From the NCBI RefSeq assembly GCF_025399835.1, contig NZ_JAODVR010000001.1, positions 3,038,001 to 3,102,000 of the forward strand: a stretch of DNA of 64,000 nt. Reading direction: 5' to 3'. Position numbers and translations under genes: made by a program. Of this stretch, positions 1 to 8,900 are shown one piece after another. The DNA comes from Haloarchaeobius sp. HME9146. GTDB taxonomy: Archaea > Halobacteriota > Halobacteria > Halobacteriales > Natrialbaceae. Within the stretch, counting starts at the first letter, position 1. Each line of letters opens with the position of its first letter. The notes under the pieces are model-generated. The model was not told the origin of the DNA, searched no databases, and saw only the letters and a program-made list of their open reading frames with translations.

Positions 1-188
1 TACCATGACTTCGCTCTCCAGACACATCATCGTTTCTCACAACACCTGTTACAATAAAAGACATATTGGGGTGCTGTTTACTAAGTTTTAGATAGGGTGG
101 GCCCGTGATTTAGGCCGATGCCAACTGCGAGCCGACGCGAGAGACGGTCAAGAGTGTGGGACCTGACAACGGAACTGGGTGTGTGTCG

Positions 189-992
189 ATGAGTTCCATA
201 ACCATCGAGGTCGACGACCCGGAGAAGGCGTACGAGAGCGTCCTCGAACTGTTCGAGGCCGCACCCGTGGACTTCTCGCAGGTCACCTCCGTCAGGCTGG
301 AGATCGAGTACGACACCGAGGAGGGCTCCGACGACTCGGACAGTCAGCCGACCGAGACCGACGAGACCGGCACGACGGACGACGAGCCGGAATCGGGTCC
401 CTCCATCACCGACGCCGAGGGCAAGTCCCTGTCGAGTACGTTCGACCCCGCGCCACAGGACGCCGCCGACCCTAACACCGACGGGTTCGACGAGATCACG
501 TTCGGCGAGGACCCGAACGACCAGGGCGACGACGACCCGTTCGCCGAGTCCTCCGAACCCGACGACTCCATCTTCGAGGCCGACGAGGCGACCGAGACCC
601 CCGACCAGCCCACGGACGACTCCATCTTCGCGGCCTCGACCGACGACACCCCCGAGCAGTCCGCGACGGTGACCGACCCGGACGGTCTGAACGGCGTGAC
701 CTTCGACGACCCGGCCCCGGCCGACTCCACCCGAGGCGAGACCGACACCGCACACGCAGCATCGCAGTCGACAGAGGACGACGACCAGCCGACACCCTCG
801 CCGCGCACCTACAACAAGGTGATGCGACTCCTCCAGAACCGCGACTTCCCCATCGAACGCTCCCAGATAGAGACGGTCGCCGCCGGTGCCTACGACGTCG
901 ACCCCGACGAGTGCCGCACCATCGTCGACGCAGCCATCGAGAAAGGTCTCGTCGCAGAGCAGGGCTCGAAACTCGTCGACCCCACCGAGTGA
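189..992 (+). CDS. acidic linker-rich protein of unknown function
   Basis: I do not recognise this 267-residue protein. A short ordered start (about residues 1-45) is followed by roughly 150 residues rich in Asp, Glu, Ser, Thr and Pro, and then by an ordered C-terminal segment of about 65 residues from PRTYNKV onward, whose helix pattern and GLVAE turn suggest a small winged-helix-like fold. The linker carries repeated short acidic-aromatic peptides (EITFGED, DDPFAES, DDSIFEA, DDSIFAA, GVTFDDP). I chose ATG 189 over an in-frame GTG at 156 because the ordered region starts there. The strong G/C third-position bias supports coding. Function is unknown; a binding scaffold is only a guess. Confidence 0.8.
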   Translation: MSSITIEVDDPEKAYESVLELFEAAPVDFSQVTSVRLEIEYDTEEGSDDSDSQPTETDETGTTDDEPESGPSITDAEGKSLSSTFDPAPQDAADPNTDGFDEITFGEDPNDQGDDDPFAESSEPDDSIFEADEATETPDQPTDDSIFAASTDDTPEQSATVTDPDGLNGVTFDDPAPADSTRGETDTAHAASQSTEDDDQPTPSPRTYNKVMRLLQNRDFPIERSQIETVAAGAYDVDPDECRTIVDAAIEKGLVAEQGSKLVDPTE

Positions 993-1095
993 GACGGCGT
1001 CTCTCGGCTCCTCGCACGCGATAGCTCGTACGCTTTTCCGAAACCGACGACGAGGCCAGTCGCTCGAACTCCCTCGTGACTTCGTCATGAAGTAG

Positions 1096-1116
1096 TGGCC
1101 GGGGCGGGCTCCGAAC
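1096..1116 (-). repeat. second copy of the tRNA-Met 3' end
   Basis: These 21 bp are identical to the last 21 nt of the tRNA-Met gene (1314-1334), in the same orientation. The copy begins exactly at the GTTC of the T loop and ends at the discriminator A. The two copies are 218 bp apart. The pattern resembles an attachment site left by a tRNA-targeting integrase, but no integrase is present between them. Confidence 0.8.
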
Positions 1117-1313
1117 ATCGGTCACTCCACTCGCTACGCTCGCTTCGCTCCCTTTCGCCGGCTCACATTCGTTCGCCGGCGATTCAATCAGAGACGAGCT
1201 CTGACAGCCTCCCGCTCACTGCGTTCGCGGGAGCCGTAAACGGGTTCGTCACGTCTACCGGCACATTTCTGCCGGCGTCGTCACTCACTATCGTTCGTTC
1301 CTCGCAGCAGAAA
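1117..1313. other. hairpin-rich non-coding segment between tRNA 3'-end copies
   Basis: No credible gene is visible here. The segment holds short perfect hairpins (CTCCCG/CGGGAG at 1209-1233 and CCGGCA/TGCCGG at 1258-1275), and near 1130-1155 a CGCTACGCTCGCTTCGCTC stretch whose complement resembles the sequence following the tRNA-Val gene. Confidence 0.6.
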
Positions 1314-1469
1314 TGGCCGGGGCGGGCTCCGAACCCGCGATCTCCGCATGACCCAGGTCCGAGACTTGGCGGGTCCCGTGGGGGCATGCATGAGCCTTCC
1401 CAGGCAGTTACCGCACCGAATCTCTAAACCCTATGAGTGCGGCGCTATGTCCAGCTAAGCCACCCGGCC
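1314..1469 (-). tRNA. tRNA-Met(CAT), elongator type, intron-containing
   Basis: On the minus strand the acceptor GGCCGGG pairs with CCCGGCC before a discriminator A. The T arm is GCGGG/CCCGC with loop TTCGGAG, and the anticodon stem is CCGCA/TGCGG around CTCATA. An intron of about 82 nt (1350-1431) interrupts the anticodon loop after position 37, where archaeal bulge-helix-bulge introns usually lie. Elongator tRNA-Met is one of the two haloarchaeal tRNAs known to carry introns. A TTTAA element near 1497-1501 sits about 28 bp upstream and is a plausible TATA box. CCA is not encoded. Confidence 0.93.
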
Positions 1470-1572
1470 TCACTCATCGCTTGTCCAGTGTGAAACTTAA
1501 ACCTTCTCAACTGTCCCCGCCCTGTCTGGGAGTCTCACCCTGTGCCGTCGGTCGTTCGACCAGCCCCACGGA

Positions 1573-1578
1573 TTTATA
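1573..1578 (+). promoter_or_regulatory. TATA-like box for the gene at 1603
   Basis: TTTATA lies about 27 bp upstream of ATG 1603. This spacing fits a leaderless haloarchaeal transcript and favours that ATG over the GTG at 1597. Confidence 0.6.
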
Positions 1579-1602
1579 CCGTGGGGTAGTAAAGCAGTGA
1601 GC

Positions 1603-3090
1603 ATGGACGTTCCGGGCATCGTAGAGTCGACACTCGCAGGCGAAGACGTCGCGGCCGAAGTCTCCCTGGGTGGGGAGAACGTGCTCTACGTCACGCCGAC
1701 TCGGACCCTCATCTACCAGTCCGAGGGCTTTCTGAGCGACGAATCCGTCGACGAGTACCCACACGAAGCAGAACGATTGACCGTCAAAGAAGGCCGGCGA
1801 AAGACACGCATCACGCTGGAGTACTCCCTCGACGGCGAGAGGGATTTCACCGTTCCGGCCAACGTCTCCGAGTCGGTCGTCCACCCCGTCCTCGCAGGTG
1901 TGCTCAACGCCAGCGGGGTGACGAACCCAGGCGAGACGGTGACGCAGACGTTCCGGTTCTCGGAGCTCACCGTCGTCATCACCTCCGAGCGCCTCGTCAA
2001 ACACGTCGGTGGCGCGGTCTGGGACGAGGACTACGAGGAGTACCACTTCGCGGACGTGACCGGCCTCAGCTTCGAGGACGGCAGCGTCGCGACCCAGGTC
2101 GTCCTCGAGGTGGACGGCCGGCCAGAGCGCATCAAGATCGCCAACGACCGCGCCGCCGAGGTGAAGGAGTACCTCCAGCAGTCACTCTTTGCATACTACG
2201 ACGTGCGCTCGCTGGACGCGCTCAACGACGCGGTCCGCCCGGAGGAGGTCGACGAGGACGAACGCCCCTCGCCCATCGACTTCGGCGAAGGTGTCGACCC
2301 GCTCGACGCCGGGAACACGGTCCAGCCGGACGAGGTCGACGTTCCCGCAGAGCCGCCTGCGGAGTCGGCAGAGGAACTGCTCGAGGAGACCCAGCACGCG
2401 CAGGCACAGGACACCACACCGGAGCCACAGGCGCAGCAAGAGCACGCCCAGCAGTCACCGCCGAGCGGGCAGACTGCCGAGACCGGGCAACAGGACGCCC
2501 AGCAGGCGGACCCACTCGCCGGTGGGGCCAACACGTCGACCGACGCTGGATCTGAGCAGTACGACCAGTCGTCAGCACCGCGGTCCCAGCAGCAGGACAC
2601 CCAGCCGCCGCGACAGGAGCAGCGACCGTCGCAGCAACAGCAACACGACACGCAGCCCGCCCAGGAGACGCACACGCAAGAGACACGCACGCAAGAAACG
2701 CGGGACAAGCAGCCGGCCGGGCAGCGACGAACCGGTCAGGAGCAAGCCCAAAGTCAGGATGCACCCGCGGCGTCCGACCAGGAGCCACGGGCCGACGCCC
2801 GCGCCGACACCGAGTCGGCCGCGACGAGCCAGACCGAACCTGTCTCTGAACCAGTGACCGACGAAGCGACCGCCGAGCCCGAGTCCGAACCGGCCGACGC
2901 TGGCGCGGACGACGACGCAACCCCGTTCGAAGCGGCGGGCTTCCAGCCCGCGACGGCCGACGGGACCGACGACGCCGTGCTGGAGCGACTCGACACGCTC
3001 GAACAGCAGGTCGAGAAGCAGAACGAGTTACTCGAGCGACAGGGTGTACTCATCCAGCAGTTGATCGACGAACTCAGTCGCAGCCGGTGA
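1603..3090 (+). CDS. Gln-rich linker protein with C-terminal coiled coil
   Basis: This 495-residue protein has an ordered N-terminal region of about 200 residues made of two similar beta-rich halves (VLYVTPTRTLIYQSEG and LTVVITSERLVKHVGG look like equivalent strands), which suggests a duplicated PH-like domain. About 230 residues of Gln-, Pro-, Thr- and acid-rich linker follow. The last 40 residues form a heptad-patterned coiled coil (VLERLDTLEQQVEKQNELL). The architecture resembles haloarchaeal DUF7115-type proteins, but I cannot assign a function. A bridge between a membrane or protein surface and an oligomer is conceivable. Confidence 0.85.
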   Translation: MDVPGIVESTLAGEDVAAEVSLGGENVLYVTPTRTLIYQSEGFLSDESVDEYPHEAERLTVKEGRRKTRITLEYSLDGERDFTVPANVSESVVHPVLAGVLNASGVTNPGETVTQTFRFSELTVVITSERLVKHVGGAVWDEDYEEYHFADVTGLSFEDGSVATQVVLEVDGRPERIKIANDRAAEVKEYLQQSLFAYYDVRSLDALNDAVRPEEVDEDERPSPIDFGEGVDPLDAGNTVQPDEVDVPAEPPAESAEELLEETQHAQAQDTTPEPQAQQEHAQQSPPSGQTAETGQQDAQQADPLAGGANTSTDAGSEQYDQSSAPRSQQQDTQPPRQEQRPSQQQQHDTQPAQETHTQETRTQETRDKQPAGQRRTGQEQAQSQDAPAASDQEPRADARADTESAATSQTEPVSEPVTDEATAEPESEPADAGADDDATPFEAAGFQPATADGTDDAVLERLDTLEQQVEKQNELLERQGVLIQQLIDELSRSR

Positions 3091-3108
3091 CGTCGCGCCC
3101 AGCCCTCT

Positions 3109-3471
3109 TCACTCGCGCCCGGTGACCTTCCGGACACAGGACGACCCGAACGGTCCCAGTTCTCCCGCCTCGAGTTGGATGAAGTGACCCGTCGAGATAC
3201 CGGTCCCACAGCGGCGGCAGTCGAAGTCCCCCTCCCGGGTGACCACGTCGCTGGTCTGGCTGACGAAGCCACTGCCCGCCGTCTGGACGACGCCGTCCTC
3301 GCGCTCGATGACGCCGCGCATCACGGCGGTGTCGAGTATCTCTCGGACCGCCGCCGGGTCACGGGTGACGACCTCGATACGGTCCATCGCGTCCGCCAGC
3401 GACAGCTCCGGGTCCTCGAGCTTCGAGAGGAGTTCCACGCCGAGTTCGATACGGTCGTCCTGTCCGTCCAT
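3109..3471 (-). CDS. small MarR-like protein with C-terminal zinc motif
   Basis: The 120-residue product starts with a helical winged-helix-like region of about 70 residues (ELLSKLEDPELSLADAMDRI and VREILDTAVMRGVIERED). It ends in a compact Cys/His module (CRRCGTGISTGHFIQ, then a Cys in SSCVRKV) that could bind one zinc. It resembles the DUF5830/MarR-like haloarchaeal family, so a transcriptional role is plausible but unproven. GCTTAATC at 3498-3505 on the minus strand lies about 27 bp before the ATG, which suggests a leaderless transcript. The promoter region is shared with the divergent membrane-protein gene at 3569. Confidence 0.8.
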   Translation of the reverse strand: MDGQDDRIELGVELLSKLEDPELSLADAMDRIEVVTRDPAAVREILDTAVMRGVIEREDGVVQTAGSGFVSQTSDVVTREGDFDCRRCGTGISTGHFIQLEAGELGPFGSSCVRKVTGRE

Positions 3472-3568
3472 CGCTCAAGCCTCCTCCGGCCAGTCGATTA
3501 AGCCTTGCGCGGTCGGTCGTCCCTCGGCACCGAAAAGCGGTTATCGTCTCGCCAGCGAGGTGTGGACG

Positions 3569-4246
3569 ATGCGAGCCGACCTGACACCGCGTTCCCTCGT
3601 CGGGGGTGCCCTCCTCGTCCTCGTGGTGGTCGCGAGCCTGCTCACCTCGCCAGACGCGGTGCTCGTCCACGTCGAGGGACTCGCCGCGGACCCACTGTGG
3701 TTCGGGCTGGCGCTCGTCGCCCTCTACTCCTTGCGACCCTTGGTCGCGTGGCCGACCACGCTCGTCGCGGTCGTCGTCGGCTACGGCTACGGCGTCGCAC
3801 TGGGCGTCCCCATCGGGCTCGCGGGTGCCGTGTTCACGTCGATGCCGCCCTTCTTCGCCGCGAAGTGGGTCGACGACGGTGGCTCTCTCCCCGTGCTCGA
3901 CCAGCTCTCGGCAGTCGGTCGGTTCCGGTCGTCCGCAGAACGCTACTTCGACACCGCAGGTGGGTTCCGTGGGGTCACCGCGGCGCGTCTGGCCCCTATC
4001 CCGGCCGATGCGGTCACCTGTACGGCCTCGGTCAGTGGTGTCTCACTTCGAACGTTCGTCGCGGGCACGCTCGTCGGCGAACTCCCGTGGACCGTCGCGG
4101 CCGTGGTCGTCGGGAGTTCCGCGAACACGCTCACGACGCACGGGCTGGGCGCGCTCGGGCTCCCGCTCGCGGTCGCGATGGTCGTCTCGGCGACGGTCCT
4201 CCTGGCCGGCCCGGCGTACGAGACGTTCGCTCACTCGTCGGAGTAG
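3569..4246 (+). CDS. TVP38/TMEM64 family membrane protein
   Basis: This 225-residue integral membrane protein has about six hydrophobic segments and the features of the TVP38/DedA-like (SNARE-associated) superfamily: a GYGYGVALGVPIGLAGA glycine-rich re-entrant-like segment, a central loop with RFRSSAERYF, and RLAPIPADAVTCTA, which matches the family R-x-x-P-x-P region. Related proteins are thought to act as lipid scramblases or in membrane homeostasis. The start is ATG 3569, with a GGTTATCG element about 27 bp upstream. Its last 16 bases overlap the 3' end of the convergent HalX gene. Confidence 0.88.
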   Translation: MRADLTPRSLVGGALLVLVVVASLLTSPDAVLVHVEGLAADPLWFGLALVALYSLRPLVAWPTTLVAVVVGYGYGVALGVPIGLAGAVFTSMPPFFAAKWVDDGGSLPVLDQLSAVGRFRSSAERYFDTAGGFRGVTAARLAPIPADAVTCTASVSGVSLRTFVAGTLVGELPWTVAAVVVGSSANTLTTHGLGALGLPLAVAMVVSATVLLAGPAYETFAHSSE

Positions 4247-4782
4247 AGTTCGGACAGCTTCTCCTCGGCCGCTTCGGCCTCGGCGGCGAGTTCGTCACCG
4301 ATGTCTTTCAGCTGGTCTTCGAGTTGCTGGTACTCGTCGGTGTTCGAGAGGTCGTCGAAGTCGAGTTCGTCGTCGAGCGTCTCCATCTTGTTCGTTATCT
4401 CCTCGTGCTTGCGGCGGTCACCGTCGAACCGGTTCTTGACCCGCAGGGACTCGATGAGGCGCGTGAGCTGGCTCTGGGAGACGGGCTTCGTGAGGTAGTC
4501 GTGGATGTCCATCTCGATGATGTCGAGGCCGGGGTCGACCGCGGTCACCATGACGACCCAGCAGTCGTAGCCGTCGGCTCTGATGCGTTCGAGGACCTCG
4601 TCGCCCGAGAGGTCGGGCATGTGCCGGTCGAGTAGGACGATGTCGACCGAGTGGTCGATGCGTTCTATCGCGGACCGGCCGTCGTAGGCGGTCCGTGTCT
4701 CGTACTCGTCGCCGACCCAGGTCGCGTAGAGGTCGGCGAGGCTCTGCTCGTCGTCGACTACGAGTATCGTCGGTTCCTGCAT
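4231..4782 (-). CDS. response regulator with HalX domain
   Basis: This 183-residue cytoplasmic signalling protein has a receiver domain in residues 1-115, with the acidic pair D10/D11, phosphoacceptor D52 in LLDRHMPDLSG, T80 and K99 in DYLTKP. A HalX helical domain follows (about 115-170) and ends in an acidic coil. HalX proteins are a haloarchaeal response-regulator type without a classical DNA-binding output domain, so they probably act through protein partners such as histidine kinases. No kinase gene is adjacent. The 3' end overlaps the convergent TVP38 gene by 16 bp. Confidence 0.93.
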   Translation of the reverse strand: MQEPTILVVDDEQSLADLYATWVGDEYETRTAYDGRSAIERIDHSVDIVLLDRHMPDLSGDEVLERIRADGYDCWVVMVTAVDPGLDIIEMDIHDYLTKPVSQSQLTRLIESLRVKNRFDGDRRKHEEITNKMETLDDELDFDDLSNTDEYQQLEDQLKDIGDELAAEAEAAEEKLSELYSDE

Positions 4783-4863
4783 GAGTGACCAGGGTACTTC
4801 CCCAACCCACGGGTGGGGTCGTCCTATGGCTTTCGGCCACCTGGCCGGAACGCTGATATGTGG

Positions 4864-5028
4864 TCAGTTGAACGGGTCGGAGCAGTCGTAGACGACGCCG
4901 TGCTGTTCACAGACGTACTTGCAGTGGCGCTTGTAGAGCGGTTCCCCGCACATCGGACACGGTCGTCCCCCGTGGTCGACCGCGGTCTCGCTCTCGGCAG
5001 CGCTCGATTCGTCGCCCTCGCTGGCCAT
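4864..5028 (-). CDS. 54-residue zinc-finger protein
   Basis: A short frame opens at ATG 5028 and encodes an acidic N-terminus (MASEGDESSAAESETAVDHG) followed by a Cys/His-rich core: CPMCG, then HCKYVCEQHG, then YDCSD. The core can supply four to six ligands for zinc and resembles the very small zinc-finger proteins that are abundant and functionally important in haloarchaea. The G/C third-position bias is consistent with coding. It is divergent from the small membrane-protein gene at 5103 and is separated from it by 74 bp. The molecular function is unknown. Confidence 0.8.
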   Translation of the reverse strand: MASEGDESSAAESETAVDHGGRPCPMCGEPLYKRHCKYVCEQHGVVYDCSDPFN

Positions 5029-5070
5029 ACCTGGCCTTGCGTGTCGACCCTCCTAACGGTGTCGAGCGAG

Positions 5071-5078
5071 AATATATC
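5071..5078 (+). promoter_or_regulatory. TATA-like box for the gene at 5103
   Basis: AATATATC is centred about 28 bp upstream of ATG 5103 in an otherwise GC-rich stretch. It fits a leaderless transcript. Confidence 0.6.
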
Positions 5079-5102
5079 ACGGTGGCCGACGTGTTCCGGC
5101 GT

Positions 5103-5378
5103 ATGCACGGCGACCGATACCCTTCCGACCTCGACGACCGAACCACCGCCATCCTCCGGCGGAGCAACCAGCGAGCCTACAACGCGCTTCGGCTCGTGTT
5201 GCTCGGGCTGCTCGTCGGCCGACTCGTCCGCGACCGCGAACTCGACCGCGGACTGCTCGGCGCGCTCCTCGCGAGCACCGTCATCGACGCGCTCTACCAG
5301 CTGTACTACCAGGTCGGTGGCTACGAGCACGACCGCACGGAGCTGTCCACGGACGCGGTCGAGGTCACGGTCGAGTAG
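5103..5378 (+). CDS. small membrane protein, unknown function
   Basis: The 91-residue product has a charged N-terminus (about 25 residues) and two hydrophobic stretches (ALRLVLLGLLVGRLV and LLGALLASTVIDALYQLYY) joined by a charged turn, so it is probably a two-helix membrane protein. The tail of about 20 residues is acidic. I do not recognise a family. The start is ATG 5103, supported by the TATA-like element 28 bp upstream. Its stop codon abuts the stop of the convergent phosphatase gene with no intervening base. Confidence 0.75.
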   Translation: MHGDRYPSDLDDRTTAILRRSNQRAYNALRLVLLGLLVGRLVRDRELDRGLLGALLASTVIDALYQLYYQVGGYEHDRTELSTDAVEVTVE

Positions 5379-5849
5379 TCAGCGGTCGGCCGCGAGGAAC
5401 ACCACGGCCAGTTCGTGCAACGCCGGATGTGGCATCGCGACCGGACGGGCCTGCTGGACGAGTCCGAGCGCCTCACGGAACCGTCGCCCCTCTTTTGCCG
5501 CGAGCATCGTCGCCAGGACCGCACTGCTTCGAGAGACACCCGCCCTGCAGTGGACCAGCAGTGAGCCCTGGCGGTGGGACAGTTCTCGGGCGGTCTCGAC
5601 CGCGTCACGGAACGCACGCCACTCGTTCCCCCGCCCGTCCCGGAGCGGCCGGTGATGCGTCGTCGAGGGGTGTGAATCGGCCGTCAGCGAGAGGACGAAC
5701 GCGAACGCCCGGTCGTGGGCCTCGTGGTCTGCGGCGGCCGCGTTCCCGAGGTACAACTCGCGCTCGCCGAGCCGGCGGATGACGGGGAACGGTTCGACGT
5801 AGCCCTTCGGTCTGACGAGAACCTCTGAATCGCCCCAGCTGTCGCTCAT
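5379..5849 (-). CDS. dual-specificity-type protein phosphatase
   Basis: The 156-residue protein carries the protein tyrosine/dual-specificity phosphatase signature HCRAGVSRS, with nucleophile C101 and phosphate-binding R107. An upstream acidic loop (LRDGRGNEW, D71) is positioned as a candidate general acid. The length and the LYLGNAAAA start are typical of small archaeal DSPs. It probably dephosphorylates proteins or small phosphorylated compounds in the cytoplasm. It is transcribed towards nrdJ in the same direction but lies 53 bp downstream of the nrdJ stop, so partial read-through is possible. No kinase partner is nearby. Confidence 0.9.
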   Translation of the reverse strand: MSDSWGDSEVLVRPKGYVEPFPVIRRLGERELYLGNAAAADHEAHDRAFAFVLSLTADSHPSTTHHRPLRDGRGNEWRAFRDAVETARELSHRQGSLLVHCRAGVSRSSAVLATMLAAKEGRRFREALGLVQQARPVAMPHPALHELAVVFLAADR

Positions 5850-5902
5850 AGGGCGGCGAGAGAGAAGAGAGGGAGAGAGTCAGCGACCGTCAGTCGGCCT
5901 GT

Positions 5903-8900
5903 TCAGCACTCCGACCAGCCACAGGACTCGCAGGTCTTGCAGCCTTCGGAGTAGTACAGCGAGAGCGAGCCACAGTCGGGGCACTCGGGGCTCTCACCGG
6001 CCGCGATGAGGTCGTCCACCGCGTCGGAGGTGTGACCCGCATCGCTACCCGGCGTCTCTGCAGTCGTGGAGCCGCCGTCGGGCTCGTGGGACTGGGCCTT
6101 GCGCTGCTGCTCGGCCGCGGTCTCGTCGAGCGTCTTCTGCTGCGGGTAGGTGCGGTCGATCTCGTCGTCGAGGTAGCGCCGGAGGGCGGTCCCGAAGGCG
6201 TCCGGGATGGAGTTGATCTGTTCGCCCTTGTCCCAGGCGACCTTCGGCGAGCGGATGCCCTGGAGCTTGTCGACGACCTCGTTCGGGTCGACACCGGAGC
6301 GCAGCGCGATGGAGATGGTCTTCGCGAGCGCGTCGGTGAAGGAGTTCGTGAAGCCACCGGAGTGGCCGGTGTTCGCGAACAGCTCGAACGGTTCGGCCGT
6401 CTGCGGGTCCTCGTTGATGGTGACGTAGAGCTTGCCGTAGCCGGTGTCGATGCGCTGGGTGACACCGTGGAGCTGGTCCGGGCGCTCCTTCTTCTTGGCG
6501 TAGGAGCGCTCGCCACCGCCGACGATGTCTGCGACGTCGGCTTCGAGCTTCGCGCGGACGTCCTCGCTGTCGAGGAAGCCCTCGATGCCGCCGAAGGCCG
6601 CCTCTATCTGGTCGATGATGACCTCGGCCGCCTCGGCCTCGTCGGCGAAGTCGGCGTTGTCCGCGCGGGTCGTGAGGACCTGCTTCGAGCGGGTCCCGTC
6701 GCGGTAGACGGTGACGCCCTTGCCGCCGTTCTCGTAGATGTAGCGGTACACCTCGTCCATGTCCTCCATCGACGCGGAGTTCGGGAAGTTACAGGTCTTC
6801 GAGATGGCGGAGTCGACGCCCTCCTGGCAGGCACACTGGACGGCAGCGTGTTGCTTGCCGGTGAGGTCCTGCGTGACGACGAACAGTTCACCGATGGCGT
6901 TCGGGACGGTGTCGAGCCCTTCGACGCCGTCGAACTCGTTGGCTGCCATCTGCTCCTGTGCCTCTGCCTTGACGGCGTCGACGTCGATGTCGTTGGCCTC
7001 CAGGGTGCGCAGGAAGTAGTCGTCGAACTCGACGAGCATCTCGTCGCCCTGCACGTCGTCGGAGACGTTCTTGTAGTAGGCGACGTTGTAGATGGGCTCA
7101 CAGCCACCCGTGGTGTTGCCGACCATCGAGGTCGTCCCGGTCGGGGCGATGGTGGTCGTGTTGTGGTTGCGGATGGTGAAGCCGTCGGCCCACTCCTCGG
7201 GGTCGAGCCCGGTGTGGTGCTCGAACCAGTCGGGGTACTGCGTCGGGTTGGCGTACTTCGAGTCGTCCCAGTCGTTGAACGCGCCACGTTCCTCGGCGAG
7301 TTCGTGGGAGGTCCACTTCGACTCGTGGTTGATGTGGCGCATGAGCTGGCGGGCGACCTCGTTGCCCTCCTCGGAGCCGTACTTGATACCGAGCTGGATG
7401 TAGAGCTGGGCGAGGCCCATGACGCCGAGGCCGATCTTGCGCATGTCCCGGACCTTCTCCTCGATCTTCTTGACCGGGAAGTCCGACATCGTGACGACGT
7501 TCTCGAGGAAGCGCGTCCCGCGGTCGATGCGGTAGTCGAACTCCTCGAAGTCGATGGCCTCCTCGAGGAAGGCGGAGACGGCCTCTTCGTGAGAGTCGTA
7601 CTCGTCGGCGTGCTCGGCGGACCAGACGCGCCAGTCGGGTGCGTCGAGGTCGGCCAGCGTGGAGAGGTTGATGTGGCCCAGGTTACAGGCCTCGTACTCT
7701 TCGAGGGGCTGCTCGCCGCAGGGGTTCGTGGCGAGGATGCGGTGGTCGGGGTGCTCCTCCACGTCGAAGGAGTGCTGCTTGTTCACGCGCTCGAGGTAGA
7801 TGACGCCCGGTTCACCGTTCTCGTGGGCACCCTCGACGATGTCCTCCCAGATGACCTCGGCGGGCATCGACAGGACCTCGCCGACCTCGACGTACTCGCC
7901 GAGGCCGAACATCTCGTAGAGTTCCTTGGTCTCGGGCGTCGCGACGTGGGGTTCCTCGGTGCGCGGGTTGGTGAAGGTGAACTCCTCGTCGTTCTGGAGC
8001 GCCTCCATGAAGTCGTCCGTGACACCGACGGAGATGTTGAAGTTCGAGAGGTGACCTTCGACGGCGTTGCGGAGGTGCTTTGGCACCTTGCCTTCGTCGT
8101 CGATGAGTTCGCGGGCCTCTTCGAGGGCGTCAGCGAAGGAGGTGTGGGTGTAGTCGTCCGGGTCGTTCAGGCGGAGGGTCTGGGCGAGGGAGACGTCCTT
8201 GTTCTTCGCGTGGATGAACTGGATGACGTCGGGGTGCGAGATGCGCATGACGCCCATCTGTGCACCGCGCCGGGCCCCACCCTGCGCGATGGTCTCGCAC
8301 ATCTGGTCGAAGGTGCGCATGAACGTGATGGGGCCGGAGGCGATGCCACCCGTGCTGCCCACCGCGTCACCGTAGGGGCGGAGTCGCCAGAAGGCGTACC
8401 CCATGCCACCGCCGGACTGGAACACCTGGGCGGCCTCCTTGGCCGTCTGGTGGATGTCGTCGATGTCGTCGTCGGGCGAGTCGACGAAACAGGCCGAGAG
8501 CTGCTGGAGCTCGTCGCCGGCGTTCATCAGGGTCGGCGAGTTCGGCATGAAGTCGAGGTTCGACATCATGTCCTGGAACTCCTGGGAGACGGACTCGACG
8601 TGCTCGCGGATGTCCGCGGGCAGTTCGGGCACGACGGTGTCGTACGCGAACTTGTTCACGTTGTAGACGCTGAGTTCCGTTTCGGCGTCGTCAGCGAGCG
8701 AGGTCCCCATCCCGAAGACCTCCTCCGCGAGCTCGTCGCGGCGCGGGTGGTCCGGTTTGAGCTGGTCGGGCGTGACGGTGATGCTCACGTCCTGTTTCTC
8801 GGCCTCGTACACCGCCTCGGCGAGTGCGATGTTCTTGCCGACGCGCACGAAGAGGTCCTCCTGGGACTCGACGAGTTCGCCGTCGGCGTCCTTGCGGAGG

